64,000 nt of DNA from Actinocatenispora thailandica (GTDB lineage: Bacteria; Actinomycetota; Actinomycetes; Mycobacteriales; Micromonosporaceae): contig NZ_AP023355.1 in NCBI RefSeq assembly GCF_016865425.1, forward strand, positions 5,454,198-5,518,197. The letters run 5' to 3'. This document shows positions 17,946-27,755 of this stretch, one piece after another (within the stretch, counting starts at the first letter, position 1; each line of letters begins with the position of its first letter). The translations under genes were made by a program, and so were the position numbers. The notes below the pieces were generated by a model, which was given only the letters and a program-made list of their open reading frames with translations, was not told the origin of the DNA and did no database searches.

Positions 17946-18575
17946 ATGACCGCGATTCACAGCCTGACCCTCGACGTCGCAGACCCCGACGCCGCCGCCG
18001 CGTTCTACGCCGCCGCGTTCGGCCTGGGCGACCGGATCCGGGTACGGGAGGGGCAGCCGGCCACGACCGGGTTCCGCGGCTTCGCGGTCTCGCTGGTGGT
18101 GGCGCAGCCGAGCACCGTGGACAGCCTGGCGGGTACCGCCCTGGACGGCGGCGCCACCGCGCTGAAACCCGCCGCCAGGAGCTTCTGGGGCTACGGCGCG
18201 GTGCTGCGCGACCCGTACGGCACGATCTGGAAGATCGCCTCGTCGGCCAAGAAGGACACCGGCCCGGCCAGTCGCGAGGTCGACGACGTGGTGCTGCTGC
18301 TCGGCGTCACCGACGTGGCCGCCAGCAAGCGGTACTACGTCGAGCGCGGCCTGCCGGTGACGAAGAGCTACGGCCGCAAGTACGTCGAGTTCGGCACCGC
18401 GCCGATCAAGCTGGCGATGTACAGCCGGCGGGCCGCGGCCAAGGACCTCGGCGTCGACGCCGCCGGTAGCGGTGCGCACCGCCTCACCATCGGCGGCGAC
18501 GCCGGCGGCTTCGCCGACCCGGACGGTTTCGGCTGGGCGGCGGCCACGACCGCCGCACCGGCCCGGGAGCGCTGA
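17946..18575 (+). CDS. Two-module VOC (glyoxalase-like) protein
   Basis: 209 residues made of two VOC modules. The first begins HSLTLDVADPDAAAAFYAAAF and ends YGTIWKIAS; the second begins DDVVLLLGVTDVAASKRYYV. Metal ligands are only partly kept (His5 present, the Glu position replaced by Lys in IWKIAS), so it may bind a ligand without catalysing a metal-dependent reaction. The mature fold is cytosolic. It diverges from the LuxR/ATPase gene, which could regulate it, across a 138-base spacer. Function beyond the family is unknown. Confidence 0.82.
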   Translation: MTAIHSLTLDVADPDAAAAFYAAAFGLGDRIRVREGQPATTGFRGFAVSLVVAQPSTVDSLAGTALDGGATALKPAARSFWGYGAVLRDPYGTIWKIASSAKKDTGPASREVDDVVLLLGVTDVAASKRYYVERGLPVTKSYGRKYVEFGTAPIKLAMYSRRAAAKDLGVDAAGSGAHRLTIGGDAGGFADPDGFGWAAATTAAPARER

Positions 18576-18618
18576 ACCGCGTCGCCGGCCGGCGCCCGCT
18601 CCCGGCGCCGGTGGACCG

Positions 18619-18669
18619 AACCGGGTCGATCGGACGGCAACCCCTCGATGCCGTCCGATCGACCCGGTT
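18619..18669. terminator. Very long perfect hairpin, bidirectional terminator
   Basis: Perfect 21-base stem (18619-18639 pairing with 18649-18669) with a 9-base loop, located between the convergent VOC and DUF2306 genes. It is the longest perfect stem seen in the window. Confidence 0.75.
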
Positions 18670-18709
18670 GATGCCGTAACGGGACTTCCTCCGCAGGGAG
18701 CGCAACACC

Positions 18710-19459
18710 TCAGCGCGGCGCCGACTCCAGCACCGGGGCCGTGGACCGCACCCGCGGCACGGCCCGCACCGTCCGGAGCGGGTACCGCCGGGCCAGGTAG
18801 ATCTCGACCACCACGAGGTTGCCGGCCAGCGCGAGCCACACGCTGGAGCTCGCCACGTCGTGGATCATCGCCAGGGTGTTGCCGTGGTAGATCGGACTGT
18901 CGGCGAAGCCGAACACCAGTACCGACATCACCAGCTGCCACGGCCGGGACGCCAGCGAGGCGAGCGTCACCGCGAAGTTGCGGATCATCCACCGCCGGTG
19001 GTCGGGATAGCGGCCCCGCACGGCGGCGCGCAGCCCGGCGATCGCGGTGATCGCCCACGCCGCGTCCAGCGCGAGCAGCCCCGCCATGTTGGCGAGCCCG
19101 AACGTGCTCAGCAGCGCCACCGGTACCGCGAGCGCCAGCGACGGGAACACCCCGGCGAAGAAGTACGCGCGGCCGACGAACCGGTGCACCCGCGGGTGGG
19201 CGCGCCGCAACCACGGCCAGAACTGGACGAACCCGGTCAGGGTAGCGATCGTGGCGGTACCGATGTGCGCGACGAGCAGCCAGTAGTGCACCGGGTCGCC
19301 GGCCACCGGTATCCGGCTGGTCCGCATCTCCGGCGGCAGGTAGGCGGACAGCATGTACGACAGGATCAGCAGCCACACCGCCGCGAACGGCACCAGCCAC
19401 CACACCCGCTGCCGGCGCCGACCTGGCGCCGACGCGGGCCGGATCTCTGCCTGACTCAT
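18710..19459 (-). CDS. DUF2306 membrane protein
   Basis: 249-residue integral membrane protein with about seven hydrophobic helices. The family pattern is recognisable: the HIGTATIATLTGFVQFW helix, RVHRFVGRAYFFAGVFPSL (the RxHRxxGR block), then DHRRWMIRNFAVTLASL (the HRRWM block). These His/Arg-rich loops resemble cytochrome b561-like or DUF2306 proteins of unknown function. The start at 19459 has an excellent GAGGAGGAGAG site, which decides it over an ATG further upstream. Upstream lies a cluster of repeated CCTGGCG motifs. Confidence 0.82.
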   Translation of the reverse strand: MSQAEIRPASAPGRRRQRVWWLVPFAAVWLLILSYMLSAYLPPEMRTSRIPVAGDPVHYWLLVAHIGTATIATLTGFVQFWPWLRRAHPRVHRFVGRAYFFAGVFPSLALAVPVALLSTFGLANMAGLLALDAAWAITAIAGLRAAVRGRYPDHRRWMIRNFAVTLASLASRPWQLVMSVLVFGFADSPIYHGNTLAMIHDVASSSVWLALAGNLVVVEIYLARRYPLRTVRAVPRVRSTAPVLESAPR

Positions 19460-19516
19460 CGGACTCTCCTCCTCGCTGGGCTGGTCACCACTTTCGTCCG
19501 GTTCGGGCCGCAGCAC

Positions 19517-19592
19517 CCTGGCGTCAGCTCCCGGATTCGACCTGGCGCCATCACCCTGGCGGTGACTCCGGCCAGCCCCCTGGCGTGAGCGC
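19517..19592. repeat. Cluster of four CCTGGCG motifs upstream of DUF2306 gene
   Basis: CCTGGCG starts at 19517, 19541, 19555 and 19579, giving a symmetric spacing of 24, 14 and 24 bases. The last copy forms a hairpin with an inverted copy (CGCCAGG). It sits in the divergent spacer between the DUF2306 and DedA genes, where an operator array would be expected. An isolated TTGTCCACA (DnaA-box-like) follows at 19627-19635. Confidence 0.45.
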
Positions 19593-19743
19593 CAGGCAAG
19601 CGCCGGGTGAGCAACCGGTACTGCGGTTGTCCACAGGGGGACCCGGAACGCGTCCGCATGGCGGAAGCACAGTGCGGCCCCGTAGCGTTGGTCGGCAACA
19701 GGACGGATGCCGCCGGCGACGGCGCGACGAAGGAGATGCGTAC

Positions 19744-21012
19744 GTGAGCCTGATCCTCCTGGCCGACGCCAGCACCGGCGGTGGCCTCGCCGGTACGGTC
19801 GCCGACTGGGCGACCAAGATCATGGACGTCGCCGGCAGCCCCGGTGCCGGCCTGGCGAACGCGCTGGACAGCATCATCCCGGTGCTGCCGAGCGAGGTGA
19901 TCCTGCCGCTGGCCGGGTTCGCCGCGAGCCGCGGCAGCATCAACCTGTACGCGGCGCTGGTGTGGACCACGATCGGCTCGATCGTCGGTTCGGTCGTGAT
20001 GTACTACATCGGCGCGGCGTTCGGCCGGGAGCGGGTGCTGCGCTGGGCCGCGAAGATCCCGCTGGTCCAGGTGCACGAGGTGGAGCGCACCGAGGCGTTC
20101 TTCCGCAGGCACGGCAGCAAGGCGGTGTTCTTCGGCCGGTTCATCCCGGTGTTCCGCAGCCTGATCTCGCTGCCGGCCGGGCTGGAACGCATGCCGCTGG
20201 CCAAGTTCACCCTGCTGTCCGCCGCCGGCTCGGCGATCTGGAACACGGTGTTCGTCCTGGCCGGCTACTCGCTCGGCGCCAACTGGGCGACGGTCGAGAA
20301 GTACGGCAGCTACTTCTCCAAGGCGATCATCGTGCTGATCGTGCTGGCCATCGCGTACTTCGTGATCTCCCGGCTGCTGCGCCGCCGACGCGAGGCCGCC
20401 CAGCGGGAAGCCGACGAGCACCCGGGCTTCGGCATGGTGGGCGAGCATCGCGAGGCCGACGAGCACCCCGGCTTCGCCGACTTCGCTCGCGGTGCCGACG
20501 CCGGGCCCGGCTTCGCCGGCGGCGCCGGCCATCCGGGCGGATCCAGCTACCCCGACGGCGCCGGTCGCGGCGCCCCGCGGGGAGCCGCCGGCGACGTCGC
20601 TGGCGGCGCGGACGTGGCCTTCGGGCCTGGTGGCGCACCGGGCCCCGGCCGAGGCGGCGCTCCGTACCCACCGGGCCGGCCCCGGCATGCCGCGGCGCCC
20701 GACCCCGACCCGTACCCCGGCGGGCACGCCGCGGATCCACGGGACGGCAGGCGGCTCGACGAGTCGACCTCGTTCCGGCCCGGCGGGCACGCCGCGGATC
20801 CACGGGACGACAGGCGGCTCGACGAGCCGACCTCGTTCCGGCCCGGCGGGCGGCCCGCGGCCGGGCCGGACGGCGGCCGGCACGGCCAGCCGGTGACCGA
20901 CGCCCGCGACGCGCCCCGCACCGGTGCCGAGGATTCGGAGCCGACGCTGGTGAAGCGGTTCCATGGCACCGTGTACGGCTCCCGGCCCACCGAACCGGGT
21001 GGACGGCCATAG
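19744..21012 (+). CDS. DedA-family membrane protein with long disordered tail
   Basis: 422 residues. Residues 1-215 form a DedA (SNARE-associated/VTT) domain: SIIPVLPSEVILPLAGFAAS, the glycine-rich GSIVGSVVMYYIGAAFGR, then FFGRFIPVFRSLISLPAG and a final membrane helix. Family members act in lipid flipping and membrane homeostasis. After RLLRRRREAA the protein changes to a hydrophilic Gly/Pro/Asp/Arg-rich tail of about 200 residues with internal duplications, including a 21-residue unit repeated twice. The GTG at 19744 follows GAAGGAG. The tail is presumably cytoplasmic and disordered. Confidence 0.88.
   Translation: MSLILLADASTGGGLAGTVADWATKIMDVAGSPGAGLANALDSIIPVLPSEVILPLAGFAASRGSINLYAALVWTTIGSIVGSVVMYYIGAAFGRERVLRWAAKIPLVQVHEVERTEAFFRRHGSKAVFFGRFIPVFRSLISLPAGLERMPLAKFTLLSAAGSAIWNTVFVLAGYSLGANWATVEKYGSYFSKAIIVLIVLAIAYFVISRLLRRRREAAQREADEHPGFGMVGEHREADEHPGFADFARGADAGPGFAGGAGHPGGSSYPDGAGRGAPRGAAGDVAGGADVAFGPGGAPGPGRGGAPYPPGRPRHAAAPDPDPYPGGHAADPRDGRRLDESTSFRPGGHAADPRDDRRLDEPTSFRPGGRPAAGPDGGRHGQPVTDARDAPRTGAEDSEPTLVKRFHGTVYGSRPTEPGGRP
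20719..20844 (+). repeat. 63-bp tandem repeat inside the DedA tail
   Basis: Two in-frame 63-base units (20719-20781 and 20782-20844) with only a few differences, and a third partial start (GGCGGG) at 20845. They encode GGHAADPRD-type 21-residue units. Length variation between strains would not break the frame. Confidence 0.85.
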
Positions 21013-21070
21013 CGCCTGCCCGCACGGTCCGCCGCCGGATGGCATCGGGCGCGCTCGCCGGGCGCCAGCC

Positions 21071-22252
21071 GTGAGCGCCCGCCATGCCGGTGCCGCCGCG
21101 CGGCAGCTGACCCGGCCGGCCCGCGCCGTCGCGGCGCTGCTGGTCGGCGCGCTGGCCGTGCCGCCGGAGGCGCTGGCGCTGGTGGTGGCCGGGCTCGCGG
21201 TACTGGTCACGTTCGGCCGGCCGGCCCCGCGTCGCGCCATCGCCGGCACGCTGCGCCGGCTGGCCGCCGCCGAACTGTCCCGGGCGGCCCGCTGGCCGGC
21301 CACCCGACCGGTACCGCCACCTCCCGCACGCTGCGTCGGCTACCTGGTGGTGCGCCTCGGCCTCGGGCTGCTCGGCGGCGCCGTCCTGGCGCTGTTCGGC
21401 GCCGGGCTGGTGACCGGCGCACGGCTGCTGACCGGCTGGCTGACCGGCGACCCGCTGGACGACATCACCCCGTCCTGGCTGATCGTCGGCTACCTGACGA
21501 TGGGCGGGCTGGTCCTCGCGTTTCTCGCGGTACAAGGCATGATCGCCGTCGCCGCCCTGGACCAGCGGTGGGCGAACCGGACCCGGCGGCCCGGTCGGGC
21601 CGCGCTGGAACACCGCATCGACCAGCTGTCGGCCAGCCGGGCCGAGGTGGTCGCCGCCGTCGACGGCGAACGCCGCCGGATCGAACGCGACCTGCACGAC
21701 GGAGTGCAGCAGCGGCTGGTGGCGCTGGGCATGCTGCTGGGCCGGGCCCGTCGCGCCACCGACCCGGAACGGTCCGGGCAGCTGCTGCGTGCCGCGCACG
21801 AGGAGTCCCGTCGGGCGCTGGTGGAGCTGCGCGAGGTGGCGTGGCGGGTGTACCCGTCGGCGCTGGACTCCGCCGGGTTGCCCGCCGCGCTGGAATCGGT
21901 CGCCGAACGCGCCGGGCTGCCGGTACGGCTGGATCACCGGCTGCTCGCGCGGCCACCGGCCGGCGTCGAGGCGGCCTGCTATTTCGTGGTGTGCGAGGCG
22001 ATCACCAACGCGGCCAAGCACGCGGACGCCGCGACCGCGACCGTACGGCTGACCGAGGAGGCCGGCATGATCCGCATCGAGGTGCACGACGACGGGTGCG
22101 GCGGCGCCGACCCGGCCGGGCCCGGCCTGTCCGGGCTGGCCCGCCGGCTCGCCGCGGTCGACGGTCGGCTGGCGGTGTGCAGCCCCGCAGGCGGCCCCAC
22201 CGTGCTCACCGCCGAGATCCCGACCGAGCCCGCGGGGCCGTCGTGCGGGTAG
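21071..22252 (+). CDS. Two-component sensor histidine kinase (NarL-partner type)
   Basis: 393 residues. Two to four membrane helices lie in the first 165 residues. A HisKA_3 dimerisation domain follows, with the motif RRRIERDLHDGVQQRLVALG and phospho-acceptor His209. The HATPase domain carries the N-box CEAITNAAKHA, the G1 box VHDDGCGG and a G2-like GLSGLARRL. The first residues are set by a GTG at 21071, since the DedA gene ends at 21012. The gene overlaps the response-regulator start by 10 bases, so the two form one coupled unit. The sensed signal is unknown. Confidence 0.9.
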   Translation: MSARHAGAAARQLTRPARAVAALLVGALAVPPEALALVVAGLAVLVTFGRPAPRRAIAGTLRRLAAAELSRAARWPATRPVPPPPARCVGYLVVRLGLGLLGGAVLALFGAGLVTGARLLTGWLTGDPLDDITPSWLIVGYLTMGGLVLAFLAVQGMIAVAALDQRWANRTRRPGRAALEHRIDQLSASRAEVVAAVDGERRRIERDLHDGVQQRLVALGMLLGRARRATDPERSGQLLRAAHEESRRALVELREVAWRVYPSALDSAGLPAALESVAERAGLPVRLDHRLLARPPAGVEAACYFVVCEAITNAAKHADAATATVRLTEEAGMIRIEVHDDGCGGADPAGPGLSGLARRLAAVDGRLAVCSPAGGPTVLTAEIPTEPAGPSCG

Positions 22253-22887
22253 CGCTGGCGGAGGACTCCGCGTTGCTGCGCGAGGGGCTGGTCCGGCTGC
22301 TGACCGAGGAGGGCCACCAGGTCGTCGCCGCGGTCGGTGACGCGGACGCGGTGCTCGCCGCGGTCGCCGAGCACCGGCCGCAGGTCACCGTGCTCGACGT
22401 ACGGATGCCGCCGACGCACACCGACGAGGGACTACGGGCGGCGTTGACGATCCGGCAGCGGTGGCCCGCGGTGGCGGTGCTGGTGCTCTCCCAGTACGTC
22501 GAGAAGCGGTACGCCACGCAGCTGCTGAGCGGCGACCCGGCCGGCGTCGGGTACCTGCTCAAGGATCGGGTGGTGGACGTCGACGAGTTCCTCGACGCGC
22601 TGGTCCGGGTCGGCTCCGGCGGTACCGCGTTCGACCCGGAGGTGGTGCGCCAGCTGCTGGCCGCCACCACGCACGCCGACCCGCTGTCCCGGCTCACCGA
22701 GCGAGAACGCGCCGTGCTGGACCTGATGGCACAGGGACACACCAACGCGTCGATCGGCGGCCAGCTGTTCGTCTCCCGCAGCGCGGTGGAGAAGCACGTC
22801 AACTCGATCTTCGCGAAGCTGGAGCTGCCGGGAAGCGGCACCCACAGCCGCCGCATCCTCGCCGTCCTCCGCTATCTGGGCAGCTAG
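22243..22887 (+). CDS. NarL/FixJ-family response regulator
   Basis: 214 residues. The receiver domain opens VRVALAEDSALLREGL; the phospho-acceptor is Asp52 in VTVLDVRMPP, and the conserved lysine is in GYLLKDRV. The C-terminal LuxR-type HTH reads RLTERERAVLDLMAQGHTNASIG then FVSRSAVEKHVNSIFAKL. It is the cognate partner of the kinase encoded just upstream, with a 10-base overlap. It probably acts as a DNA-binding transcription regulator. Target genes are unknown. Confidence 0.92.
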   Translation: MRVALAEDSALLREGLVRLLTEEGHQVVAAVGDADAVLAAVAEHRPQVTVLDVRMPPTHTDEGLRAALTIRQRWPAVAVLVLSQYVEKRYATQLLSGDPAGVGYLLKDRVVDVDEFLDALVRVGSGGTAFDPEVVRQLLAATTHADPLSRLTERERAVLDLMAQGHTNASIGGQLFVSRSAVEKHVNSIFAKLELPGSGTHSRRILAVLRYLGS

Positions 22888-22920
22888 GGTGCGTTCTGGA
22901 GCCCCGGGCCGCGGCGGGGG

Positions 22921-23916
22921 TCAGTGGCTGGGGGCGGTGGCTTCGCGCAGCTCGGGGGCGAGGTCACCGGTCTCGCCGACGGCGGCGGCACGGCGGCCGA
23001 ACACCACGACGTAGCTCAGGAACGCGGCGAGCGCGAGGACGCCGATGCCGACCCGGATGGCGGTCGGCAGCGGCGACGGGGTCACGAACGCCTCGATCGC
23101 GCCGCTGACCGCGAGCACCCCCACCAGCCCGAGGGCCACCACCACACCGGAGCGGGCGGCGCCGGCGAGCGACTGGGTGCGGGTCAGGTACGGTCCCGGC
23201 GCCACCCACGACCAGCCGATTCGCAGGCCGGTACCGGCGGCGACGAACACGGCGGTGAGTTCCAGCAGCCCGTGCGGGGCGAGCAGCCCGAAGAACACGT
23301 CGGCCCGCCCCGCGCCCAGCATCGCGCCCCCGTCGACCGCCACCACCAGCGCGTTCTGTGCAAGCACCAGCAGCACCGGTACCAGCAGGATGCCGCCAGC
23401 CAGGCAGAGCCCGGCGACCAGCGCGTTGTTGGTCCACACCTCGAACGCGAAGTCCTGCCCCGGCGCGGACCGGTAGTAGTTGGCGAAGTCGTGGTCGGCG
23501 AGGGCGCGCGCGCCACCGTCGCCGATCAGCGCCCGCAGCGCCTCCGGGTGCGCGACGAACCAGCCGGTCAGCGCGGCGGACACGGCCAGGAACGCCGCCG
23601 CGACGCCGCACCACCAGCGCCAGGTGCGGTACACCGCGGCGGGGAAGGTGACGGTGCCGAACCGCAGCGCGTCGCGCGGGTGCACCGAGCGACCGCCGGT
23701 GATGGTGGCCCGGGACCGCAGCACCAGCCGGGACAGGTGCGCCACCAGCGCCGGGTCGGGTGCCTGGCTGCGCACCATCGACAGGTGGGTGGCGGTGCGC
23801 TGGTAGAGCGCGATCAGCTCGTCCGCCTCCGCGGCGTCCGGGCGGTGCCGGCCGGCGAGCGCCGCGAGCCGGCGCCACTCGTCCCGGTGCTCGGTGACGA
23901 AGGCGTCGAGATCCAC
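22921..23916 (-). CDS. SpoIIM-family (stage II sporulation protein M-like) membrane protein
   Basis: 331 residues. A helical N-terminal part begins VDLDAFVTEHRDEWRRLAAL and contains LIALYQRTATHLSMVR. About five membrane helices follow, with the DUF95/SpoIIM signatures GQDFAFEVWTNN and GLLAPHGLLELTAVFVAAGTGLRIGW. In actinobacteria this gene is usually divergent from an RDD gene, as here, and lies near MoxR/DUF58 genes, which are absent in this window. The true role outside Firmicutes sporulation is unknown. The start is GTG at 23916. Confidence 0.87.
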   Translation of the reverse strand: MDLDAFVTEHRDEWRRLAALAGRHRPDAAEADELIALYQRTATHLSMVRSQAPDPALVAHLSRLVLRSRATITGGRSVHPRDALRFGTVTFPAAVYRTWRWWCGVAAAFLAVSAALTGWFVAHPEALRALIGDGGARALADHDFANYYRSAPGQDFAFEVWTNNALVAGLCLAGGILLVPVLLVLAQNALVVAVDGGAMLGAGRADVFFGLLAPHGLLELTAVFVAAGTGLRIGWSWVAPGPYLTRTQSLAGAARSGVVVALGLVGVLAVSGAIEAFVTPSPLPTAIRVGIGVLALAAFLSYVVVFGRRAAAVGETGDLAPELREATAPSH

Positions 23917-23997
23917 CCCGGCAGCATACGGTCGCGGCGCCAGCGCGACGCTGCGCCGAGAGCTGGGCCGGCACCGTGGTTGTCCCGGCTGGACGGG

Positions 23998-24900
23998 ATG
24001 CCGCAGGATGTGCGGATGGCCGACGGGACGGTGGTGGACGGCGAGGCGGTGGCGGTCGAGTTGCGGCCGGCCCGGCTCGGGTCCCGGATGCTCGGCTTCG
24101 TCGTCGACCTGTCGTTGCAGCTGGCGTTCGGGCTGGCGGTGGCGACGGTGGTGGTGCCGCTGACGCTGCCCCGGTCCGCCGCGTTCGGCCGCGGCGTCCT
24201 GGTCGTGGCCACCGTTCTGGTCTTCGTCGCCGCGCCGGTGCTGGTGGAGACGCTCACCGGCGGCCGGTCGGTCGGCAAGCTCGCGCTCGGGTTGCGGGTG
24301 GTCCGGGTCGACGGCGGGCCGATCGGTTTCCGGCACGCGCTGACCCGGGCGCTGGTCGGGCTCGCGGTGGAGTGGCCGGGCCTGCTGGTACCGCCGGTGA
24401 GCTGGCTGCTGTGCCTGGGTGTGATGGTCGGCCAGCGCTCCGGCCGGCGGCTGGGTGATCTTGCCGCCGGCACCCTGGTGGTGCACGAACGCAGCCCGCA
24501 GTCGTGGGGGTGGGTGCCGGCGATGCCGGTGGAGCTGGCCGGTTGGGCGCAGCGGCTGGATCTGACCGCGTTGGACGATCAGCTGGCCAACACGGTGCGG
24601 CACTACCTGGCCCGCAACCGGCGGATCGGTGAGCCGGCGCGTACCCGGCTCGGGTTGGCGCTGGCCTCCCAGGTGGCGGCGCAGACGACGCCGCCGGCGC
24701 CGCCCGGCACGCCGGGCTGGGCGTACCTTGCCGCGGTGGTGGCGGAGCGGCATCGCCGGTCGCTGCACCGGCAGGCGGTGCGCCGCGGCATCGCCGCCCG
24801 GATCCTGGCCGAGCCGGCGCCGGATCCGGCGCCCGCGCTGTCCCCGGCGGGGAATGGCGCGCGGGGCGGTCGCGGCTTCACAGTGCCCCCCGTACCGTGA
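23998..24900 (+). CDS. RDD-family membrane protein
   Basis: 300 residues. The RDD domain occupies about residues 22-165. The Arg of the RDD signature is seen in LGSRMLGFVVDLSLQLAF, followed by two helices and the conserved loop TGGRSVGKLALGLRVVRVDG, then GRRLGDLAAGTLVV. A cytoplasmic Pro/Ala-rich C-terminal region of about 120 residues follows, ending in GFTVPPVP. The start may be 23998, 24010 or 24016, all in frame. It is divergent from the SpoIIM-like gene with an 81-base spacer, a partnership conserved in actinobacteria. Confidence 0.85.
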   Translation: MPQDVRMADGTVVDGEAVAVELRPARLGSRMLGFVVDLSLQLAFGLAVATVVVPLTLPRSAAFGRGVLVVATVLVFVAAPVLVETLTGGRSVGKLALGLRVVRVDGGPIGFRHALTRALVGLAVEWPGLLVPPVSWLLCLGVMVGQRSGRRLGDLAAGTLVVHERSPQSWGWVPAMPVELAGWAQRLDLTALDDQLANTVRHYLARNRRIGEPARTRLGLALASQVAAQTTPPAPPGTPGWAYLAAVVAERHRRSLHRQAVRRGIAARILAEPAPDPAPALSPAGNGARGGRGFTVPPVP

Positions 24901-24926
24901 AGCCTCGCCCGCCCCGCGCCTTCACC

Positions 24927-24951
24927 GTGGTTCGTGCCGCACTCGAACCAC
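24927..24951. repeat. Short hairpin after the RDD gene
   Basis: Arms GTGGTTCG and CGAACCAC with a 9-base loop. It could act as a weak terminator for the RDD gene. It is not a tRNA: there is no acceptor stem or anticodon arm around it. Confidence 0.4.
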
Positions 24952-25129
24952 CGATTCACGTTCTGTAGTCGTAGCGTTACTGAGAATCATGATGGTGTCA
25001 AGCCGGTTCGCTGATCTTCCACCATTTGTTGCGGCCGGCGGCGCGGATTGCCGTACCTGATCGTGACCGTTCCGGCAGCCGGCACTCCCCGGCGCGGGGC
25101 GCCGGCACGCCCCGGCATACCCTGCGACC

Positions 25130-26103
<974 letters not shown>

Positions 26104-26107
<4 letters not shown>

Positions 26108-26916
26108 GTGCCGACCATCCGGGAGCCGCGATGCGGGCCGACAGCCGGTTCACCCCGGGTACCTTCACCCCCGCACCGGGCCGCGGGCGGCTGGTCCGGA
26201 TGCTCGCCGCGCAGACCGCCACCGAGACCAAGCTGGCCCTGCGCAACGGGGAACAGGTCCTGCTGACCCTGATCATCCCGCTGGCGCTGCTGATCGGGCT
26301 CACCGAGCTGCCGATCATCGACGTCGGCCACCCGCGGGTGGACTGGGTGACCCCGCGCGTGCTGGCGCTGGCGATCATGTCCACCGGCTTCACCAGCCAG
26401 GCCATCTCGCTCGGTTTCGACCGGCGGTACGGGGTGCTCAAACGGCTCGCCGCCACCGCACTGCCGCGCTGGCTGCTGGTCGCCGGCCGGGTGCTGTCCG
26501 GGCTGCTGGTCATCGTCGTGCAGCTGGTGGTGCTCGGCGGGGTGGCCGCGCTGCTCGGCTGGTCGCCGCAGCTGGTCGGCGTCGGCCCGGCGATCGGCCT
26601 GCTGGTTCTCGGCGCGCTGTCGTTCGGCGCGCTCGGCGTGCTGCTCGGCGGTTCGCTGCGGGCCGAGGTGGTGCTCGCGGTGGCCAACGCGGTCTGGTTC
26701 ATCCTGCTGCTCGCCGGCGGCATCGCGGTACCGATGTCCTCGCTGCCCGTCGGCCTCGCCGACGTCGTCGACCTGCTGCCCTCCGGCGCGCTGGCCGGCG
26801 GGCTGACCGACACGCTGGCCCGCGGCAGCGACTCGGACGCGGTTCCCTACCTCGTACTGGTCGCCTGGACGGTCGTACCGGCCGCGATCGCCAGCCGCAC
26901 CACCCGCCTCACCTGA
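26104..26916 (+). CDS. ABC-2 type permease subunit
   Basis: 270 residues with about six membrane helices. The amphipathic N-terminal segment is RLVRMLAAQTATETKLALRN. The ABC-2 features include the cytoplasmic loop FDRRYGVLKRLAATALPRW, followed by helices GLLVIVVQLVVLGGVAALLG and FGALGVLLGGSLRAEVVL. It partners the ATPase encoded immediately upstream through a four-base overlap. Substrate unknown. A strong hairpin follows six bases after the stop. Confidence 0.9.
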
Positions 26917-26921
26917 CCACC

Positions 26922-26952
26922 CCGGCCGGCAGCGATGAGTTCTGCCGGCCGG
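26922..26952 (+). terminator. Terminator hairpin after ABC transporter operon
   Basis: Perfect 11-base stem (26922-26932 with 26942-26952) and a 9-base loop, just after the permease stop. Confidence 0.7.
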
Positions 26953-26968
26953 CGCCGTCGATACGGGC

Positions 26969-27745
26969 ATGACCACGATGAGCACCCCGATCCGCACCGG
27001 TTACGCCGACGTCGACGGCCTGCACCTCTACTACGAGGAGTACGGCAGCGCCGGCACCCCGCTGGTCCTGCTGCACGGCGGCATGCTGACCATCGACCTC
27101 AACTTCGCCGAGCTGATCCCGCGCCTCGCCGCCCGGCACCGCGTGATCGCCGTCGAGCAGCAGGGGCACGGCCGCACCGGCGACATCGACCGGGTCATCT
27201 CCCCCGCCAACTCCGCCAGCGACGTCGTCGCGCTGCTCGACCATCTCGGTATCCCGCGCGCCCACGTGCTCGGGCACTCGATGGGCGGTGCGGTCGCGAT
27301 GGAGCTCGCGGTCAGCCACCCCGACCGGGTGCTGTCGGTGGTGCCGATCTCCATCACCGTGCGCCCGGAGGGGATGCACGCCGACTTCGGCGATCCGGAG
27401 GCGATGGCGACCTCGACCCGGATGCCGACCGCGGAGGACATGGCGGCGATGCGCGAGGCGTACACCCGGCTGTCGCCGCACCCGGAGCACTTCGACGAGT
27501 TCCTTGGCACCCTGTCCGCGTCGGAGGAGGACCTTCGGGGCTGGACCGACGAGCAGCTCGCCGGGGTCACCGCGCCGGTGCTGTTCGTCATCGGCGACCA
27601 CGACTTCACCACAATCGAGCACGCTGGTTTCATGGTGCAGAAGACGCCCGGCTCGCAACTGCTGGTCCTGCCGGGTACCACCCACATGCTCGCCACCCAT
27701 CGCGTCGAGATCCTCGACCCGGTGCTCGGCGCCTTCCTGGACTGA
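26969..27745 (+). CDS. Alpha/beta hydrolase
   Basis: 258 residues. The oxyanion loop is LLHGGML near 35-41, the nucleophile elbow GHSMGG has Ser104, the acid probably lies in IGDHDFTTIEH, and His is in PGTTHMLATH near the C-terminus. Overall it resembles the epoxide hydrolase, haloperoxidase and lactonase group, but the substrate is not predictable. It lies ten bases upstream of the MBL-fold gene in the same direction, so both are likely co-transcribed and could act on related esters or lactones. Confidence 0.87.
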   Translation: MTTMSTPIRTGYADVDGLHLYYEEYGSAGTPLVLLHGGMLTIDLNFAELIPRLAARHRVIAVEQQGHGRTGDIDRVISPANSASDVVALLDHLGIPRAHVLGHSMGGAVAMELAVSHPDRVLSVVPISITVRPEGMHADFGDPEAMATSTRMPTAEDMAAMREAYTRLSPHPEHFDEFLGTLSASEEDLRGWTDEQLAGVTAPVLFVIGDHDFTTIEHAGFMVQKTPGSQLLVLPGTTHMLATHRVEILDPVLGAFLD

Positions 27746-27755
27746 GGAACCGCCC

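Noticed and set aside
19627-19635. TTGTCCACA, a perfect actinobacterial DnaA box
   Set aside because: Single copy in a small spacer with no dnaA/dnaN genes and no box cluster, so not an origin.
24921-24960. GGTTCGAGT-like element suggesting a tRNA T-loop
   Set aside because: No acceptor stem, anticodon arm or CCA context; it is a simple hairpin.
24984-25000. TGAGAATCATGATGG resembling a Zur/Fur box
   Set aside because: Palindrome too imperfect and no metal-transport gene downstream.
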